This document shows positions 12,901 to 23,200 of a DNA stretch of 64,000 bases, piece by piece. The DNA comes from Blastobasis lacticolella (taxonomy: Eukaryota; Arthropoda; Insecta; Lepidoptera; Blastobasidae): NCBI GenBank assembly GCA_905147135.1, contig LR990053.1, forward strand, positions 12,102,501 to 12,166,500, written 5' to 3'. The notes beneath the pieces were generated by a model. That model did no database searches. It was not told where the DNA came from and saw nothing but the letters and a program-made list of their open reading frames with translations. The translations under genes were made by a program, and so were the position numbers. Position 1 is the stretch's first letter, and each line of letters begins with the position of its first letter.

Positions 12901-15900
12901 GGTCCTATCGACCTCGATAGGCCTATCACGAATGATGCACGCTTACTTGCCGGTGGCTCTTTGGGCGTGCGCACATTTTGACACCCACAAATCCGGTTGT
13001 CCATAACCACTCTCCCTTAACGGGCTGACGTTACAACACGCTCTACTATCCCGTCGGCCATCTCTCATCCTCCTTCCCTCCCTTATTTATCTGCTTCATA
13101 TTCATCGCCTTGTTGTGTCAAAGCGTTGTGTCCGCTCCATTGTTTACCTATGTAAACGAAATGCAGCAGCGACGCTTGGGTGATGCCCCTGGTATTGCAA
13201 ATGTCTATAGGCTGCGGTGACTGCTTACCATCAGGCAAGCCGGAAGCTTGTTTGTCACCTTGGTGGTATAAAAGATAATCTAACATGGGTATACCATCGC
13301 AGTCTCGGCCAACCGGTCCGCGTGCGAGGCCACCCCGGGTGGAGCGGCCACGTGTCGACGAGCTACGACGCGCGGCCGGAGTACGGGCCGCCCGCGCCCG
13401 CGCCGCCGCCCGCAGCGGACCCCTCACCCGCTATCTACGACGGACGGGAACAGGTACCACGAGACGACGGCAGCGCTGCCAGGGGGCTAAAAAGGCCACA
13501 TTAGCGGTTCATAATGTGATACATAATCATTTGTCACAAATTTATCTGCTGTTTTGACATGACAATTCAAAATGGCGTCACTTAGTTCCAGTATTGGCCT
13601 ACGGATCAGATAAGTTTGTGGCACCCTAATATGAAACGCTGATGGGGCCTTTTTAGACCCCGTGGTCTCTTTGAGTGTTAGGCGCTAGATCAGTTAAAAA
13701 AGCGCTAGATTCCGCCAAACAAGTATGAAAAGGCGCTAAATTTTTGCTATTAGAAGTTACATATTACTATCCACAACCATACCTTATGTTTGCCTATCGA
13801 ATAAATTAATTAGTTGGCTTTTATTAGAGCGGCACAAACAGGAGCTCGTTGCGCTCGCTCAATCAGTGGTTACGTACCTGTACCATACTCACTCCAGGTC
13901 TATTGAGCCAAAATTTAACATATTTTGGTATATTTAACAACTATTTCGACAAAGCGTTAGGAGTCAAATATTAAGAATGGAAGTTGATTACCCTGAAATT
14001 CCGGTAGATCTAGCGCCGAAAGCGCTAAAATGGCAACTGGAGGACGAATGACATGTAGATAAATCTATATAATTAAGTTAGAACCACTGGCTAACCGAAG
14101 GTACTTTGGCTCCCTGTGTGTGTTCTATCGGCTGTACAATGGGGAGTGTTCCGAGGAACTTTTCGATCTGGTGCCCATAGCATAATTCCGCCATCGCACG
14201 GCTGGGTACTCATCCCAACTACGTGGACCCTCGGTCACCACGCCAAGGTTTCAAAGAATGTTTCTCGCTCGTTCGATTCGGATTTAGAATGAGCTCCCAG
14301 CCACAGTGTTTCCTTTGGACTATGACATGGGATCGTTCAACAGGTATATTAGAGGTCTCTTCAGAGGCAGGCAACGCATTGGTGACTCCCCTGGTGTTGC
14401 TGATGTCCATAGGCGGCGGTGACCACTTTCCATCAGGTGGCCCGCATGCCTGTTTATCTACCGATAAACACAAAAAAAAAAAACAATTTGCCAAGTTCAT
14501 GTTCGCGCATGAGACATTTTATTGTAGCACTTACATGTTTTTTTATTCTACAGGTGCTGTATTGGTCGGATTCAATCAACGAGATTGCGTTTGTCGTACC
14601 TTCCGGATTCGAAATAGCTGACTTGGACCAAAACGACAGCCTCAAATCTGATACGGACGGGTCTTGTTTATCCAACAGGTAAATACACTATATTCTTTAC
14701 GCTCATCTTTTATCAAAGTAAGGTAATATATCATAGTATAAAACAAAGTCGGTTCCCGCTGTCTGATCTGTATATATTATCTTTTAAACTTCGCAACGGA
14801 TTTTAATGCGATTTTCAACAATAGATAGCGTCCTCTCAACCACAATATTTATCAAGCACACACATGTTCATACACATGCATCACTTCATCATCATCGTAT
14901 TGGCGTTATATCCCAGTTGTCCCTCCGCGCGGCACGCGAAGGCTCAGGATCCGCTACTCCTGGCCCACCCCGCTCGGTCTCTGCATCCTTGATGATGAGC
15001 TTATTTGGCCGCATGTCATTCTTAACAACGTCAAGCCATGCCTTCTTGTGCCATGCAAAGCTTACTCGTCTAAATATACCCCCATTACCCTTACAGGGGC
15101 TCAGACAAAGCCGCGGGCTCCTACTGGGACGTCTCTAGCGGCGGGTCGGGCGCGTCCGTGGGCTACGAGCGCTCCGTCAGCGAGTCTGAACGAGAGCGAG
15201 CGAGACACAGCCTCAATGAGAAAGTGCGAGCGCTCTCGTTGGAGTTGGACAAGCAGCCGAATACTGGGCTTACGGGTAAAGTGCGATACGGTTTCATTTA
15301 TTCATAGGTAGAGCTCGTCTAATTTAAAATGACGCGCCCCACTATCGCATTAACGCACACAAGCAAGTTTATAATATGGACACAATACATATACAAATGC
15401 CGTTGTAATTGGTCATTCAGTTGCCGGTAAGATTCAAACGTCGGGGCACGCGCCGTTCATTGGCTCCCACACAGATGAAGTGTCGTTATTAATATTTGCA
15501 CTCACACATCGAAATCAACTAACTAAGTAGTAGGGCGCGTCATCTTAGACTAGACGAGCTCTACTTATAATAACCACACTGCAGGTCTAGCCAAGATGCA
15601 ATTTTAGGAATCGATAGAAGATCAAATAGGAAAATGTATTAGATTTGACGTAAGTAATAGAAAAGTGACATTGATTGCTAAATGGCATATACTGGCGATA
15701 TATTATTTGTAAATTGGCCTCTACTTATCATCATCATCCGGGGAGCGCCGCCCAGAGGTTCGGACAAAGCCGCGGGCTCCTACTGGGACGTCTCGAGCGG
15801 CGGGTTGGGCGCGTCCGTGGGCTACGAACGCAGCGTCAGGGAGTCCTAGCGGGAGCGTGCGAGGCAAGCCTCAATGAGAAAGTGTGAGCGCTCTCGTTGG

Positions 15901-18106
15901 AGTTGGACAAGCAGCCGAATACCGTGCTGACGGGTATAGTGGATTTACACCCGTATATACGGTTTCATTTATTCTGGTCTAGGCAATATGCATTCTTTTT
16001 TCACGTTCGCACTGACAGTAGAATAAATGGGAAGATAAAGGGGTTTTGATTTTTCATCAGCATCTTGACGCCGATTGTGCCGCCGATCCCGATAAGCGAA
16101 TTGCAACTTAATGTGCTCCGCATTCGACTTAAATTGGCGAAGCGAAATAAAACAATTATTTTTATATTGCTTTTCCAATTTCAGCATATTAAGTTGCTTT
16201 GACTCTCCACTCATCATCATCATCCATGTGGTCAATATCGGCTTCCACCAGGGTCCGCTTTCCTCTTTGACTTCTCTATTATTCGAGTGTTTTACAGTGT
16301 CCATTTGGATGCGAAATAGGTAATTTTACTTACAGAATGCTGGAACATTACTAGAGGTATGAGTATTTTATAAACTGAAAGTCATACTTTAAAAATATTG
16401 ACGCTGAACACAGCTACATATTGTGGTAAAGTCCCTTATATTATGTTGTTTTCTCACAGGTAGTGGAAGACGGAATAGAGATTTTACGACAAAGATACTC
16501 ATCGTATGGCTAGAAGACTTCGAGGATCATTTGAATTTGCCAATCGGTAAGTTTCATTAACTGCGGCATACTTTCAGTAAGATCATCGAAATGTCTACGC
16601 AAAAACGGATCCGTGTAGCACGAGTCCGTCGATATCGGGCCCGACGTCCAAGTCCCGAATCAATGGGGTGACATGGTCGGACGTCGACTGCGCATCCGAA
16701 TTAATCCAAAAGCTACTTTATTTTGTACTACGTAAGGATGAGTATCGAATGCAACTGGCGGTTGGTCGGCTCCAGCAAATCGGAGAGCCTGTATATTTTT
16801 ATTAGGTCTACTAAAGTAGATGTTTCACAAGATAGAAGTTAATTAACAAAGCTCGTATGGTAGAAAACAGTGTACATCCTAGTATTACTGTTATAAAACC
16901 ACCCAGCTACCCACAGACGAGCTCAACCGACGAGCCAACTGTACGGACGACGTAGTCAAACGTCGACCGCGCATCGGAATCAATCCGAAATCAACTCTAT
17001 TTTGTACTTCATAAGGATCAGCATCGACTGTACCATAAAAAAATCTAATATAACCACCCGCCACCCCCGCAGACGACCTCCTCCGCTACTGCGAAACGGG
17101 CCAACCGTGGCGTCGTCACGAAGCCGCCGCGATATGCGTCTCCCAGCGTCGCAGCGGGCTCGTTCGTGTTCGCGCGCCGCTCGCCGCGCCCGCCGCGCTC
17201 GCCGACGGCGCGCAGATAGCGCCCAGGCTGCTGCCGGCGTGCCTGAGGCGGGCGGCCATCGATGTGGCGCGGCGGACGTGGCTCAACACCGACCTGTGAG
17301 TCTGACGTTATTGACAGCCAGTAGCTAGTGTGCATCGCCACCAATACCACCGACAATGCCGACATCATCGACATTCATGACACTACCGACATTAGTGACA
17401 CCACCTACATTATTGACACCACCGACATTACTGACACCACCGACATTACTGACACCATCGACATTAGTGACACCACCGACATTAGTGACACCACCTACAT
17501 TACTGACACCACCGACATTAGTGACACCACCTACATTATTGACACCACCGACATTACTGACACCACCGACATCAGTGACACCACACGTACTACCGACAGC
17601 CTGAAAAAATGACCACGGTGACGAACATTATCCCGTAACTTCGGAACTGCGCTTTACCATCTTGCTCGGCCCTTTCGGTTTGATGGATTGCCAATACAAC
17701 ACCCACAATAGCGGAAAACGCAGCGCAGGTAGGCCTCCCACAAGGTGGACCGACGACCTGGTAAAGATCGCAGGTACCAGCTGGATGCGGAAGGCACAGG
17801 ACCGGCCTTTGTGGAGATCTCTTCCGGAGGCCTATGCCCAGCAGCTGGCGTCTTTCGGCTGATATGATGATGATGATGACCCACAATAGGACACCACTGA
17901 TACTGATCTCATAACCAATAACTGCCACCTTTATAATGCCTAAACCGGACACTTCATATACGTTTTGTACTCAAATGGCGTTTTGTTACAGATATCAACC
18001 ACCCCACGTTAGAAGAAGACACCTAATTCAAGAATTGGCGCAGCAGTACAAGAAGGACCTCTCTGAACCAGAGCTACTGGAATCGCTGTTCCAAACACCA
18101 GCGTAA
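902..18106 (+). CDS. RALGAPB: Ral GTPase-activating protein subunit beta, C-terminal 660 residues (13 exons, 5' partial)
   Basis: Non-catalytic partner of the RalGAP alpha subunits; the heterodimer switches off RalA/RalB GTPases in the cytoplasm. Exons: 902-1123, 1803-1909, 2375-2537, 7702-7876, 9740-9869, 9949-10050, 10856-11061, 13303-13453, 14554-14678, 15097-15275, 16460-16546, 17073-17295, 17992-18106. Every junction is GT-AG, every phase matches and the joined frame is open to TAA. Recognition rests on conserved runs in the family's order: [10 protein letters not shown] and SRDLHS (exon 1), [12 protein letters not shown] (2), [15 protein letters not shown] (6), [13 protein letters not shown] (8), [10 protein letters not shown] (9), [16 protein letters not shown] (11), GLVRVRAPL (12) and [20 protein letters not shown] (13). 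The length fits the C-terminal part of a roughly 1500-residue protein. The first exon may start at 902 or 904. Introns hold partial copies of exons 3, 4, 7 and 10, plus transposon debris. Exons 4, 7, 8 and 12 are very GC-rich compared with neighbouring introns and genes. Confidence 0.93.
1255..1325 (+). repeat. RTE-type LINE tail remnant
   Basis: GCAGTGGACTGTTATGGACT followed by GATGATGATAA resembles the 3' end of lepidopteran RTE-like elements; the same motif recurs at 62050. It lies in RALGAPB intron 1. Confidence 0.5.
2447..2893 (+). repeat. Tandem duplication of the 3' part of RALGAPB exon 3 plus downstream intron
   Basis: Unit 1 is about 2447-2655 (exon 3 from codon LRHYVADGN to the donor at 2538, then intron). 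Unit 2 is about 2691-2893 and repeats the exon tail ([18 protein letters not shown], then [11 protein letters not shown]), the donor GGTGAGA and the following intron with the CGCACGGACGGATGG segment. The two exon copies differ mostly at third codon positions (for example gtggcg/gtagcc), so the encoded peptide is unchanged. Copy 2 lacks the first part of the exon and I see no acceptor in front of it, so it is not a complete alternative exon. Confidence 0.85.
3110..7758 (+). repeat. 131-133 bp minisatellite made from the RALGAPB intron 3/exon 4 junction (36 units including the real exon)
   Basis: Units start at the g of GTGATAATCCGC at 3110, 3243, 3376 and 3509 (133 bp spacing), then every 131 bp from 3640 to 7701, the last being the true exon 4 start. 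The 2-bp difference is CTCTATAG against CTATAG. Each unit holds a C-rich pyrimidine tract, an acceptor (CCTTAG or CCTCAG), about 57 nt identical or nearly so to the 5' end of exon 4, and about 70 nt of spacer. Most variation is in a few recurring positions (ACCCC/ATCCC, TTAG/CTCAG, CCGGGG/TAGGGG, GTGGTGG/GAGGTGG). A degraded trace of the unit is visible near 3015-3060. Confidence 0.95.
8275..8365. repeat. Imperfect palindrome, MITE-like
   Basis: Arms GCGCGCG..TTTATGTCCATCGGG and its reverse complement surround a second small inverted repeat (AATAATTC/GAATTATT). The whole could form a hairpin. It lies in RALGAPB intron 4. Confidence 0.7.
8743..9150 (+). mobile_element. 410-bp MITE family A, copy 1
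   Basis: Terminal inverted repeats AGTTTTCCAATAGGTAT and ATACCTACTGGAAAACT frame a non-coding AT-rich core. The same element occurs at 44146-44563 (most complete), 53335-53752 (reverse) and split at 31656/35582. This copy has lost the outer AATGAGG at its left end. It lies in RALGAPB intron 4. Confidence 0.85.
10285..10460 (+). mobile_element. Helitron fragment
   Basis: The run from AAGGAGGAAAAGTTTGTATG through GAATTCTTTCTCTAATAGGA and GTGACATAGGATG matches the internal layout of the Helitron-type element at 45764. Both element ends are missing. It lies in RALGAPB intron 6. Confidence 0.55.
11127..12020 (+). repeat. Tandem partial copies of RALGAPB exon 7 and its following intron
   Basis: After real exon 7 (10856-11061) come about five partial copies of its 3' half: about 11139-11263, 11335-11442, 11578-11701, a short internally deleted one at 11805-11846, and a decayed one at 11908-12015. 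Copies 2 to 4 keep the reading frame ([17 protein letters not shown], then [10 protein letters not shown]) and the donor GGTATGTAG at the right place. Intron text such as ATGGAGCTATGGAGGGTCTAG and TATTTATGCAGGTA is repeated with them, so the unit spans exon end plus intron. I see no acceptor placed to make any copy a free-standing exon. Confidence 0.9.
12630..12745 (+). repeat. Dispersed transposon tail fragment
   Basis: CCGCATCAAAATCCGTTTCG, followed by AGATTTAAGCATACA and a GCGACTTTGTTTTATACTAT end, is repeated in reverse orientation near 14742-14820. I regard it as the end of a common lepidopteran element; the class is uncertain. Confidence 0.5.
13165..13275 (+). repeat. LINE/SINE-type 3' tail fragment
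   Basis: The motif CTGCTTACCATCAGGCAAGC, preceded by CCCTGGTATTGC and ATGTCTATAGGC, recurs in diverged form at 14383-14460 (CCACTTTCCATCAGGTGGCC), next to an A-rich run. Similar short tails sit in the duplicated exon 3 region near 2600 and 2830. These are typical interspersed remnants in moth introns. Confidence 0.5.
14383..14482 (+). repeat. LINE/SINE-type 3' tail fragment with A-rich end
   Basis: Same tail family as at 13165, ending in a run of 12 A residues at about 14471-14482. It lies 70 bp upstream of RALGAPB exon 9. Confidence 0.5.
14742..14820 (-). repeat. Dispersed transposon tail fragment, reverse copy
   Basis: Reverse-complement relative of the 12630-12745 repeat (AAAACAAAGTCG, then CGCAACGGATTTTAATGCG). 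It begins about 60 bp downstream of RALGAPB exon 9. Confidence 0.5.
15755..15935 (+). pseudogene. Degenerate tandem copy of RALGAPB exon 10
   Basis: GGACAAAGCCGCGGGCTCCT and following text copy exon 10 (15097-15275) over nearly its full length, 656 bp downstream. The copy has CAGAGG where the true acceptor CAGGGG stands, a TAG where the exon has AGC-GAG-like codons (GAGTCCTAG), indels around GAGGCAAGCC, and a weakened donor (GGTATAG against GGTAAAG). It cannot serve as a coding exon. Confidence 0.88.
17345..17600 (+). repeat. Minisatellite of 18-bp GACACCACCGACATTACT-type units
   Basis: About 14 tandem units alternating GACACCACCGACATTACT and GACACCACCTACATTAGT follow 50 bp after the donor of RALGAPB exon 12. 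Because 18 is a multiple of three, several frames stay open, but the tract sits between a good donor at 17296 and the acceptor at 17990-17991 and is intronic. Confidence 0.9.
17640..17880 (+). mobile_element. RTE-clade LINE 3' fragment
   Basis: Encodes the C-terminal tail typical of RTE reverse transcriptases ([11 protein letters not shown], then [14 protein letters not shown] and EAYAQQ) and ends in a GATGATGATGATGA run. A 5'-truncated insertion in RALGAPB intron 12; a relative is at 31420. Confidence 0.85.
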
Positions 18107-20254
18107 TATACTCGTCTATAATAGTTTTATGTATAAAATATGATTTTTTATTGATACAGTTATATTTTCTAACGAGATTTATTATTGCTACTGGAACAAC
18201 TATCGGTGTGCCTTGGGTGAAGACCACCTCATATGGAAACTTTAAAAAACAAAACGAAGTATTAATGGAAATAATAGTTCTTCCCGTATTGCAAGAACTC
18301 AAATCAGAATCGCACATAATTATTATTGTTATAAATAAGTTGTTGTAATTGAGTTTATTAACAGAATTGAAATATTTACAACAAATAATGTATACTGTTT
18401 TTGTTTTATGTATTATATAAGTATTTTTAAGTTCAAAATATGAAAAGCTTTAGGTATTTCATTAGTATGCGTGGTAAATATCATACTAGGTCTTTGCAGC
18501 AGGAATCCCTCCTGGGAACGAAAATTGAAGGTTCCTATCTGCAGATGGGAAAAATAGTTTCATCGTCGGGATACAGATCAAGTTTTATTTACCTAGTTAT
18601 ACCAGGGTACATGAAGCTTGAGCTGTACCATCCGCCCCAAACGACAAGATTACCGGGGTCGATGAAACTATATATCTTAACTGTCTACCGGGGCGGCTGG
18701 GTGATCATGGGTGTAACTCAGAAAGTCAAGACTGTTTTGTTATATTTTAAGAGAATTCGAATATTCATTAATATTTTAATTAACGACATTCCGAAGTATT
18801 GAATTGTTTAACTTAAAACTAAATTATTAATCGCTTTTTTAATATAGATAATGTAATAGATGCACAATGTACTTATTATTGTTTATATACTGTTACTAAA
18901 TAAAGTTATTATTCAAAATAAAAATGTTTATTATTTTTACGTACAGACAACAATAAATAAAAGGACAACAGGAATCTTACGAGAAAAAATTACAGGTTGC
19001 CGCATTGGCTCCCGCTCCGCTTCCATACCGAAGGACAGGCGCTACCGCCTAACTACCGCCTAGCTTTATTACTTCATCTCGCTCCATTCGTGGCGCCTTT
19101 CGCGAGCGAAAGAGATGGTTAGTCATAAGCGATAACATTCGAATTTTACGATCGGGCCCTGGCTCCTGGTGGTTACTGATGGCAGGACGTTAAGTCGTGC
19201 AAAATGTCGTTTCCCCAAAATGTCCCTTCTTAAAAATGTTCCAAATGTCGACACTTCTTTGGAAAGAAGTTGTTGATAGAAGTACCTAATTTAAATATTA
19301 GATAGATAGTTAAACAAATGATTGCTCATAAAATACAACAATATCAATCACTTACAACAATAAGGAATACATATTATGATCAAAGGCAGCCTTATTGCTA
19401 AAAGCGATATCAAATATTACCTATTACTTTGTCATAAACAACCACGAATTTGACCTGCGACTGACCGCGCTCGCCGGGAAAGAAGAAAACAAGTTCTTAC
19501 GGTGCGACTATTTGACTGAGTATCAGAAGTTCGCTGGATGGTGTCATCTAGCGAATATTGCTCTACCATTTCCCCAGATGGTTTCTTTGTGATTTTGTGA
19601 TTCCACCTTTGGGCTTCACCTCCACGAGCAAAAAAATCGCAACAAGAACGTTGCGTCTTGCAGCGGGCTCGCGGCGAATCGTCGACTTTTGCCACTCGAC
19701 GTATCGCCGCGATTTTCACCGTGTGGAGACACGCTCATAACGTTGTTATAGGACTATGTCGCTCGTGAAGGTGGCGCCTTGGGGTGCAGAGAGAAGATTC
19801 ACTAAGTGTTACATGGACCACTTGGAAAAAAAATCGAGAAAAATAAGTTTCAATAGATATCGGTAGCAAATACATTTTCTAGCTAATCAATTGAACGAAT
19901 ATAGAATACCATCTCGTACTTTTTTGAAGACGGTTAAGAAACAGCGGAATCTGTCGAACCTAGTTCTGTGGTCAATCCTCAGGGTATTTGATTTGAGCCA
20001 CCACGACTCTCAGGCTCGCAAGACAAAGAAAGAGGTCAGTGATTTAGACATATCCTAAACTCCATACAGCCAGTATATGAACTTCGTCAACAACCCCCTA
20101 CGATTTTATTATCTATCTATTCCAATTTTGAAATCTATAAATTATCAAAACAATTCCTATTTTAATTTTTATAATGTTGACTAAAATTTCTAATGACATT
20201 GTCTTTTTGTAAGATTTTATTAGTTTTAACCTTTTGATCTGTGTGTTTTTTCAG
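18107..20254. other. RALGAPB 3' UTR and intergenic DNA
   Basis: A plausible polyadenylation signal is AATAAA near 18898, in TTACTAAATAAAGTTATT; another AATAAA-like run is near 18954. The open frame at 18440-18802 lies inside this presumed 3' UTR and resembles nothing I know. The rest of the interval shows no coding exon I can support. Confidence 0.5.
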
Positions 20255-20293
20255 TTTTGTGTGGGTTTCCATAAAATCTATGTGGTAGTAGAC

Positions 20294-23200
20294 ATGTTCA
20301 TATCGCCCGTGGCCGAAGAATCGGAGGAGCGGGAGACGTACGGGGGACAGACGGACCTCGACCAGGAGTATCGCACGGCCAGCGAGCTGTTCGATATCAT
20401 GGCACGCAACCATGACTTCCAATGTAGTGGTAAGTTTACACTTTGTTACCTTTGACCCAGATGACACGAGTTCAATGTACCCAACCCTTGCCATACCCTT
20501 AGATAAAAAAGTAGACAACAATGTAGGTACCACGGTGTCGATCGGCCAAGGCCTACGGTCGGATGAGAAAGTGGTCTATTAGTTTTGACATTTCCCATGT
20601 AAACAAGAGGTCGCTAAGGTTGAGCCATTGTGACTCTTCGAATATTAAGGAAAGGAAAATTAACGTTGTTTTATGACGTCCCTACAAGTGAACCTTAGTA
20701 TGGTAGACTATATTGTTTCCGCCGTTCCGCCAATCCAGTGGAGTCCCAGGTGTGACGATTTGCGAAAGGCTGCTGGTAGAGGCTTGAAGCGACAAGCTGA
20801 GGACAAGGTTGGCGCTTATTGGGGGAAGCCCGCTTACAGTGCACTGCCGTTATAAGCGGATGACGATTGATGACTCCTCCAACAAAGAGTCGTACAGAAG
20901 TCTGTCCAAAGAACATGGTGACTGGTAAAACATTGGCATAATTCAAGTGGTCGTGCACGACGTTGGCGGTGTAATTGGACACCCATCGCACGCGTTTACA
21001 ACACTGCTATCTCCCAAATATATAATTATTTTGCGGCGCAGAGTATTTACCACTTTTCATAAGGGCCGACTCCGCTGCTGCCCCACCCGCTCTAACGATG
21101 CTCATGCATATTGCGTCCCACAAAAGACACTTGCCTCTCTACCACGGCACCAGTGTCAATCCATCATACTTGTTAAGTCCGGGAGGCCATGTTGGCCAAT
21201 ACCAGTGCCCTCCGAACAATATGGTTGAGAACGTGGTGATGAGGAAATCTTTCTGACCACCGACAGCAACCCAAAGCGTGGTGACCATTGGCTTCCACCC
21301 TTGTAACGCAGATGCATTGACGAGGTACACAAACGTCGCAGCCCAAGCGAAGACGGACCCTGAGGACGGAAGGTCAAGGTGAACCCCTGCCCTCGCACGT
21401 GAGAGCACAACCGACATATTGACGCCAAGATGAATTTGTATAATCTACTAAATTTCACATCTCTAATATAAATTCTTTCTGAGTTAAACCGCGGACAGAC
21501 AGACAGAACTTCATTTTCGCAAATGGCGAGCAGTTCAATTGCAGTCAGACTTTTTCCTTATCTTACTTCAAACTGATCTTTAACCCTTCCTCTAATTATT
21601 TTGTCTTAATTTTGTGGTTTTCTACAAATAGTGCAATTTATTTGCTTTTCAGATTGTGACTCATTATCAGCTAGAGATTTAGTAATCTTGTATGAAAACA
21701 TTGATTTAGGAACTAAACTTATGTCTTGTGCGACCGAGAAAAAAACTAATCAACATGTCGAAACAGTTATTTACGATGATCCAGAATCGGATTCAGACTA
21801 CAGTGACTTACCAAATACTGAAGACATACGAAACGCTATTCTGATAAACGAAGAGCGTATCGATATGTTAACCAATAAATCTTTGCACAATTGCCTTTGT
21901 CCTAAATTGGGAAACTTTGAAATGCAGACGCCGGCTTTCAAGACAAAATTGGATACCAATATTCTGCTTAACGATCCGGTCTTAAAGGAACAGTTGAAAT
22001 CCTTGAACATTATGACAAATTCTGAGGCATTGGTAGGTTCTGCCTATCCTCCATCTTTACTTGATTATATATGTTGTAAGAAACTTGAAGACAATTATGT
22101 TTTTTATATGGATAATATAATCTTATACGTAAAACATACGATAGATCAACTAAAACGGATCAGCAATGGTGACTATCTTACGGAAAAGGTGAAAGAGAAA
22201 TGGAAAGAAGTAGACAATACTGAGGAAGTTTCTACAGGAAACAATACAAAAGTTCTTGAAAACTATACTAGTATTCCCTTACATGTTCAAAAGAAGGTAT
22301 CAGGCCATGTAACCACATGGGACGACATAGTACATTCTGAAATCGATGTAAGATGCCTTTCGAAAATATTGGAAAAGAAAGTATTCATAGAAATACCTAA
22401 AATGATTCATGGAACATTCAAGCTGTACAGCAAGTTTTGTGCAGATAATTTAATTATCAGTTGTAAAAAAGAGAAAAGTCAATCTGGTGGAATAGTTGAT
22501 GATGAGGAAGAGTCTCGCATGGAGGTAGTGTTCAAGCTCGAGCGTTCAAAATCTGGACATGTTGTCAGTAACATTAGTTCGGTCATGGTTTTGCAAAAAT
22601 CTCTTGAAAACCAGAGAGGTAACTTAATATTTGTACTGTTTTGAAATTATCTATGTAGGTATTGAAAACATTGTTAAATTAATCACTTCAACTCTTCTAT
22701 CTTCTTTTACAGGGGCTCGTATTTTGCCAATAGTATCTAATTATGATAAAGTTATAGAAGTGACAGATGAAACTGTCAAGCAAGAAAATTTACCGCTCGA
22801 AATAAGTTGTTCTACAAATGAAAAGAATATCAATGAATGTCATAATGGCAATGAAACATACTACGACAGTTATGTGAGTACGAATTTAATAAATAAAGAA
22901 TGTACCACATTGAATGGTATACAAAATGGTGTTAATGAAAATGGCAATATCGAAACGGATGGCGATAGTTCCTTTTATTTTAAAGCTAAAAATGATACCG
23001 AAATAGAACAAGACGTGGCATGTGATCCCGAAAGTGATTCATTAGGTGTGAACAGGTTGCTCGGTGACAACGTTCACAAGAAATTTAATCCGGATATAAT
23101 ACCAGATGAATTACGATGGACCATGCAAAGGCTTAACATACAAACATCACTGCCTGAAGAAAGCTTAGAAGATGTATTGTCATTATCACAAAACCCAAAA

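Noticed and set aside
17328..17612. Asp/Thr and Thr/Pro repeat proteins
   Set aside because: Frames across an 18-bp intronic minisatellite; the true coding exons on both sides splice over it in phase.
18440..18802. 120-codon open frame after RALGAPB
   Set aside because: Lies in the presumed 3' UTR, no recognisable family, no splice or start context beyond chance.
21139..21458. Two overlapping minus-strand frames of about 92-100 codons
   Set aside because: They overlap each other in different frames inside an intron of the tail-anchored gene, with no family resemblance.
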